Assembly: GCA_022432975.1 (NCBI GenBank)
Contig: CM039502.1
Coordinates: forward strand, 12,872,954 to 12,936,953
DNA from: Begonia masoniana
Taxonomy: Eukaryota; Streptophyta; Magnoliopsida; Cucurbitales; Begoniaceae
Length of the DNA stretch: 64,000 nt
Reading direction: 5' to 3'
Shown here: piece by piece, positions 55,251 to 64,000 of the stretch
Layout of the letters: each line of letters opens with the position of its first letter
Position numbering within the stretch: position 1 is the stretch's first letter
Notes under the pieces: model-generated
Seen by the model: the letters and a program-made list of their open reading frames with translations, nothing else
Database searches by the model: none
Told to the model about the DNA's origin: nothing
Translations under genes and position numbers: made by a program

Positions 55251-56991
55251 CAAGTATAGAGTCACATCCTACGTTTTCTTTTATTATTCAAGTTGACAGT
55301 GCCGTCAAGGTTCGGTTACTTGGATGGCAAACAATGGCATTATTGTAAATAAAAAGAAAGAGAAGGCGACAGAAATAAGGACGAGGTCCGCGAAGGAGGG
55401 CTTTCTGTCAGAGAGCCGTCTGGTTGACCTAACCCCTCGCGTCTCCCCCTCCACATCTACAAAAACCCTACCAAATCCCCAAATATTTAATTATTTAAAA
55501 AAATAAAATATAAAATAAATTCCACTTCACCACGCATTGTAGTTAGAAGCTTCCTATTTCTCAAGTGCAACTTTTAATTTTCTTAATTATGGAATATTTG
55601 TTTGGTGGAGTTATCTTCCAAAGTCAGATAAAATATTATGATTAATGATTGATAATTATAATACTTCTTTAATTTTTAGTATTATTAGACACTAAACTCA
55701 AACATTAAATATTCTACGTTTTTGTCCTTGGCTATTTTTCTAACTTTTATTGAAAATCATGGTACTCAAAAAAATCAATGGTTTGAACGGACTCGAAAAC
55801 AAAATTCAGATCACTAAACACTAACATAACATTAATCACGAGCAATACACTAGAGCTTTTCGAGGAATCGAGTCAAATTACGATAACCCATTTTACAAGC
55901 GTACAAATAAACTCAAGCAAAAATAGAATTTCACGACTCACTTATTGTCGCAGACATATTCGTCTAAGAACGCCTTGGTCAGGTTACCGAAGTAGAATTT
56001 ACTGCTTCTGCAGCGGCATATCGTGTTGATGACATAAACAACTTTTGGTTGTAAAGTCACTTATTTGCTTGATGCATCACATTATAGTAAAGCGCGTAAT
56101 TCACCTGAAATGAATTAAAAAGGTTGTTCAGTCCCACAAATTTCATGTGAATTCAAACCATCTACTACAACCTCCAAATCATACTACTTTCTATATAAAA
56201 CTCTCTCATAAAATACTAACATTTGGCTTTTCTCTTAAGCTCGGTGCCAACTGTACGCGATCCATGGCCCAGTCCAGGCCTAGCATGATTTTCTTTTATC
56301 AGGCCTGGTCGGCCGAGTTCAAGCAGAGGCAGGCCGGACCGAGGCTTCTAGTGCTACGGCGCTAATGCAAAATCCACCATAATTGATTAAAAAAGTGGGC
56401 CTGCATGCCTGTCCAAGAGACCAAGGCTGTCAGGCTCGACCTACAGCTGACGAGGCTGAATTGTTTCGGAACGAAATAGTTCACGATGAATTACAAGTTC
56501 CACCAACACCAAATTCAACAAGTTTCTCATTCAATTCGGGTACGCAAGTCCACGAAAAGTTCCAAGACAATGAGTTGTTTAAAACTTATAGAATCTGTTA
56601 GTGTACAAGTGAAGTCAAACTACATTAACAGATAAAGAGGTTCACTACATGTCGCAAGAAGGAAAGTTGCAAGGATCATAAGCAAAATATGGCAAATCAG
56701 ATACTAACTTTTCTTTTATTTCTCCAAGGGCAAGGATTCCCAATTAGGACTGACTTAAGAGTTTAAGGATTACCTCAAACTAGATGAGTGAGAAAATTGT
56801 AGGGGTATGAGAAAATAAGATAAAGAAAAAAATGTGAGAGATGTCTCTCGAAAAACGTTAATTTTTTTTTTTTTTTTGTAATCTCGAATGATGCTGCACG
56901 CGATGTTGTAGCATTACGCAAATACTTATTTTCTTGATTCGCTAATAAAATTTCGTTGTTAGAATTTTGGGCTCTGGACATTGGACGGTTT
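55251..56991. other. Intergenic, no confident gene
   Basis: AT-rich with two GC-richer patches (55370-55450 and 56240-56470). The second has 'gcccagtccaggcct' and 'aggcctggtcggcc' words that could be a degraded hAT-like end, but no terminal pair or target duplicate was found. Poly-T run at ~56861-56878. Confidence 0.45.
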
Positions 56992-57626
56992 TGTCAGAAC
57001 CACGTAAATTTTGTGTTTTTTATTTTTTTCAATTATTGTTGATTAATTCTGGCGTATTCTACAACACAAATACTGTAAATAAGTACCAATAATCCCTAAA
57101 TTGAAATGAAAGAAAAATTCAGCAACTTCAGCAAAAGCTCCAACGGAAAAAATTAGTCTTAAGGAATGAGAGAATATTGTGTAAACCCAATAAACCAAAG
57201 TTTGTTCTAAACCCTAGAACAACATCAAGATCAAATCATGCCAAATTATTAAGATAAAAGAATTGTGTACCGGAATTCATCGTGATATATTTTGGTTGGT
57301 CGATTGGTCTTCCTCAATCAAACACCCAATGATTCCAATCGGTTCTCTCTCAATGATGGAATTGGAGAGATCTAGAATTCCTCTTTTTGTTTGATGTGTT
57401 GGGGACCATAACCATAAGTTTCTTTATATATTAGTCTATTAGGGTTCCCATTAAAACCCTAATAGGCCTAATATGAGTATCTACCCATTAAGCCCATACT
57501 TAATTATCAGTCAATAGGGCTTTTCTAAATTGATCACTTAAGGCCCTAAACAATGAAATTAGCCTAGTGATTTAAACACATACACAAGCCCACATAAAGT
57601 AGTACACGTGTGTTTACACGTCTAAC
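56992..57626 (-). repeat. Ty1/copia 3' LTR (approx. 635 bp)
   Basis: On the minus strand the LTR starts TGTTAGACGTGTAAACAC at 57626, just after a polypurine-like CCAAGTTGGAAAT, the typical copia PPT context. It ends near TTTACGTGGTTCTGACA at 56992. The outer end is inferred from the TG/CA rule and the motif. The 5' LTR is off-window, so it cannot be compared. Confidence 0.7.
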
Positions 57627-58740
57627 AATTTCCAACTTGGGCTGTGTTTGTGTATTAAGTACCCAAAGAAAAATCACACATACTTTAGAGAGCTCTTTCC
57701 GAAGGCTAATATTCATCATAAGACTTTCCTTAGTTCAATCTGGTCCATCTCCTATGTTAGTACGGAATCACAACGGCTTTCGTCACATTTATCGTAACCA
57801 GACCTTCTGTGGTCACCAATACTAACATATTCAACGACATAGATCAAGTATGGATAGGTAGCATGGAAACTACATGCAGGTAGGAGTGGGCATGGTCCAG
57901 TCCGGTCCGGTCTTGAGCCGAAATTGGACCGGACCATGGGATTCGGGAATTTTATCCTGAATCCCAGTACCGGACCGTGCAAGGATCGGGACCAGACCAG
58001 ACCAGACCAAAAAATTCGGTCCGGTCCCGGTCCGGTCCCGGTTTCTCCCATTGTAATGCTGAATATTTTTTTTTTTAAATAAAAAAGAAAAAAATTCTGA
58101 AATTGCATATAAATTTTTCCAATAAACTCAGCATACATATTTTTACTTGTACTCTTAATCGAAAAGAATAAAAAATGAAAGTAACGTATATTAAACTAAC
58201 AAATTAAATCTAACAAATTAAATATAATAATCTATGATTAAAATAAAATCTCATAAGATAAACTAAATTCAATATCTAAAATATATCCAACTATCATAAC
58301 ATAAAAACTATTGGGTTCTTGGTCCGGTCCGGTCTTTCGGGAATTTCAGAGTATGGACCGTGGACCGGACCATTGCCCATGGGATTTTTACTTTGAGGAC
58401 CAGTCCCGGACCAAGAACAGTCAAGGACCACCCAAAACCGGACCAACACCTGCGGTCCGGTCCGGTTCTTGGTCCGCGGTCCGGTCTTGCCCACCCCTAC
58501 ATGCAGGGTGATCTCAATCATGTTTGTTTCCAACTGGTCCTTGACTTCATTCTTTAGTGAGATCATAAATTGAAGTCCCTTTATTGCAAAAAACCGCAAA
58601 AGACTTTAGTGCAAAACCGCAATGTAAAAGTACACACATGTTTAACCGAGTTCAGTAAATGAAATATAAACCTTCAACTTTATTCTATAGAAAATAACTG
58701 AAATATGGTCAAAAAACAATCACAAAATTACTAGTTCCAA
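57627..58740 (-). other. Copia 3' untranslated region, interrupted by a hAT MITE
   Basis: Between the pol stop (58741) and the polypurine tract (~57632). No coding. A 619-bp MITE is inserted at 57881-58499; without it the spacer is about 490 bp. Confidence 0.65.
57881..58499. mobile_element. hAT-type MITE, 619 bp, 8-bp TSD
   Basis: Ends TAGGAGTGGGCA and TGCCCACCCCTA form a terminal inverted repeat. The flanking 8-bp duplicate CATGCAGG at 57873-57880 and 58500-58507 is perfect. Subterminal 'GGTCCGGTCC' and 'GGACCGGACC' motifs are repeated in both orientations. The centre is AT-rich and non-coding. It is smaller than the hAT at 8391 and has different ends. Confidence 0.92.
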
Positions 58741-62451
<3,711 letters not shown>

Positions 62452-62478
62452 AGTAAGAAATTTACCCTTCTTTACACG

Positions 62479-63268
62479 CTATTTGGCATATTTTGGGCAT
62501 TCTTTCTTGAAGTGACCAGTCTTGTTGCAGAAATGGCAGGCAAATTTCTTATCCTGCTTCTTTTCCCCCTTTTTCTCAGATGTCACATTTGCAGCATCCT
62601 CAGGTTTCTTTCTTTTCTTATTCTGAGAAGTAGATGCCAAGTGAGCACTTTCAGTCTTATCTCGATTAATCCTATCCTCTTCTTGCACACACTGAGATAT
62701 CAGCTCATTAATACTCCAATTTTCCTTCTGAGTATTGTAACTTATTTTGAACTGATTGAATTGTGCAGGAAGAGAGATAAGAACTAGATGAACGAGAAGG
62801 TTTTCTTTAATCTCGATCTCAAATTCCTTTAGTTTTCCAGCGAGATGAGACATTTCCATAATGTACTCCCTTACGTTCCCTTTGCCTTTATACTTCATGG
62901 AAATCAGAGAAGCAAGAAAACTACTTGCTTCTGCTTTCTCATTTTTGGCAAAGTAAGTCTCAATTTGAGCTAGGAACTTCTTAACATCTTTGTCCTCAGT
63001 CATAGAGCCCCGAAAAAAATTCCGGAATGGAGCGTTTAATGATCATAAGACTCATGCTGTTTGACCGTTCCCACTTTTCTATATTGACCGTATTCGGGTC
63101 TTCCGGAGTAGCAGTGGGTTTGTCGGTCCTTAATGCAAGGTCAAGATCCATGCATCCGAGAGCGATTTCCACGTTCTCTAGCCAAGCCTTAAAGTTCGAC
63201 CCATTAAGCATAGGGATCAAGTTCAAATTGGTAGATATTTGTGAAGTAGATGCTGAAACAGAATTCAT
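62479..63268 (-). pseudogene. Ty1/copia gag with zinc knuckle, one frameshift
   Basis: Starts at 63268 (MNSVSASTSQISTNLNLIPMLNGSNFKAW...). It runs to about 63013, where a T7 run (T6 expected) shifts the frame; the next frame continues at once as SMTEDKDVKKFLAQIETYFAKNEKAEASS. Features include a UBN2-type capsid region (VREYIMEMSHLAGKLKEFEIEI...LPAQFNQFKISYNTQKENWSINELI) and the zinc knuckle CHFCNKTGHFKKECPKYAK. It ends at a TAG that separates it from pol in the same frame. Only two lesions keep the element from a single gag-pol frame, and one is in a homopolymer and could be a base-calling error. Confidence 0.9.
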
Positions 63269-64000
63269 AGAACAAAAAAAATATTACTCACAAGTTAATA
63301 CATAAAAGGTGGGCCCATTAAAACAAGTTACCAAACACAACATTAATATTTAACCTTTGGGTCGTAACATCAATTTGCAAACGGTACTCTCCACGTAGTA
63401 ATCAAAGTATGGACAATATACTCGGTCAAATAATAGCCTTTCTTTGGACCGACTATTATCCACATGAGTAATTCCTTATAATAGTCACACACTCATTACC
63501 ACACGTATGCCTATTATTCGGCCAAATAATAACCTACCTTTGGGTCAATCATTATCCGCATGAATAATAGATATACACATCTTTATATTTCAAATCAAAT
63601 TAATTTACGTAACAGAGGCTACTTTGGCAACCTATTATTTCAACAATTGGACTTGAAATATAAGACATAAGAATATAAAAATAATATCCTTAATTAGTTG
63701 AATTCCTTCATGTGCTCCAACCAAAAACAAAATTATTGAATAAATAACGCTTTATTTTATGATAGAAGATAATTTACGTCAATTACCAATTGACTACCAG
63801 AGACTTCTATGATTAATTTATTCATGCTTTATGTCACAATCAACTCACAGAGAGTCTAACTCTCTTCTTTCATGTCTTCTGCTTTATTTGTTTGCCAATT
63901 GTGGGTCCTCACAATAAGTACCCATATATAATAAATGTAGAACTCCCTAGTAGTACGTACCATGAGGAAAAACAGAAAACAAAAAAAAAATACAAATGTA
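63269..64000 (-). other. Copia 5' leader (untranslated), runs off the window
   Basis: AT-rich, no gene. A ~110-bp degenerate tandem repeat built on 'gtcaaataatagcctttctttggaccgactattatccacatgagtaat' recurs at 63422-63480 and 63517-63570 ('ggccaaataataacctacctttgggtcaatcattatccgcatgaata'). No PBS is seen before 64000, so the LTR lies further right. Confidence 0.65.

Noticed and set aside
55324..55506. 60-codon plus-strand frame near 55.4 kb
   Set aside because: No recognisable motif, no splice context and composition like the surrounding intergenic DNA.

Overview
This window looks like a plant nuclear chromosome, very probably a eudicot. It has intron-containing housekeeping genes with GT-AG and GC-AG introns, a glutamate decarboxylase with a C-terminal calmodulin-binding tail, and a dense nest of plant-type transposable elements (Ty3/gypsy, Ty1/copia, Cassandra TRIM, MULE, hAT). 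I cannot name the species from sequence alone.

Layout. (1) 1-~7.9 kb: a decayed minus-strand Ty3/gypsy element (5' LTR, PBS, leader, gag, protease, RT, partial integrase). Its pol is split by a 2026-bp solo LTR with a perfect 5-bp target duplication. Its RNase H and N-terminal integrase are deleted. (2) ~7.97-~33.5 kb: one Mutator-like element (MULE) with two convergent genes: a plus-strand 'putative plant transposon protein' gene and a minus-strand MuDR-type transposase. It has been cut apart by a 1.15-kb hAT, a Cassandra TRIM whose LTRs carry 5S rRNA-derived sequence, a coding-free long-LTR retrotransposon (LARD-like, ~2.9-kb LTRs) and another solo LTR. About 8.1 kb of this nest is present twice in tandem (9598-17683 and 17684-~26049). 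The second copy is full of small indels and may be an assembly or polishing artefact. (3) 34.2-38.7 kb: a 61-aa small-protein gene with a decayed tandem copy (minus strand), and the C-terminal Utp12-domain part of a WDR43/Utp5-like ribosome-biogenesis gene (plus strand). (4) 39.0-46.7 kb: a complete seven-exon glutamate decarboxylase gene (minus). Its 4.9-kb second intron houses a ~3.7-kb internally deleted MULE of the same family, which itself contains a Cassandra solo LTR. (5) 48.9-53.2 kb: a 15-exon NADP-dependent isocitrate dehydrogenase gene (minus) with a fresh 216-bp tandem duplication covering most of exon 3. (6) 53.5-54.9 kb: a 1402-bp MULE deletion derivative with a perfect 9-bp target duplication, then AT-rich fold-back repeats. 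(7) 57.0-64.0 kb: a minus-strand Ty1/copia element with near-complete gag-pol, a 3' LTR and a 619-bp hAT MITE. It is interrupted by exactly 500 consecutive T, probably a gap filler or sequencing artefact.

The host genes are ordinary primary metabolism and ribosome biogenesis. Most of the rest records repeated nested insertion. Several insertions can be checked internally, because removing the insert plus one target-site copy restores a continuous reading frame in the sequence it interrupts. No clearly new functional system was found. The most distinctive material is the two-gene MULE family at three stages of decay, the Cassandra copies lodged in it, and three loci where assembly error and biology need to be separated.
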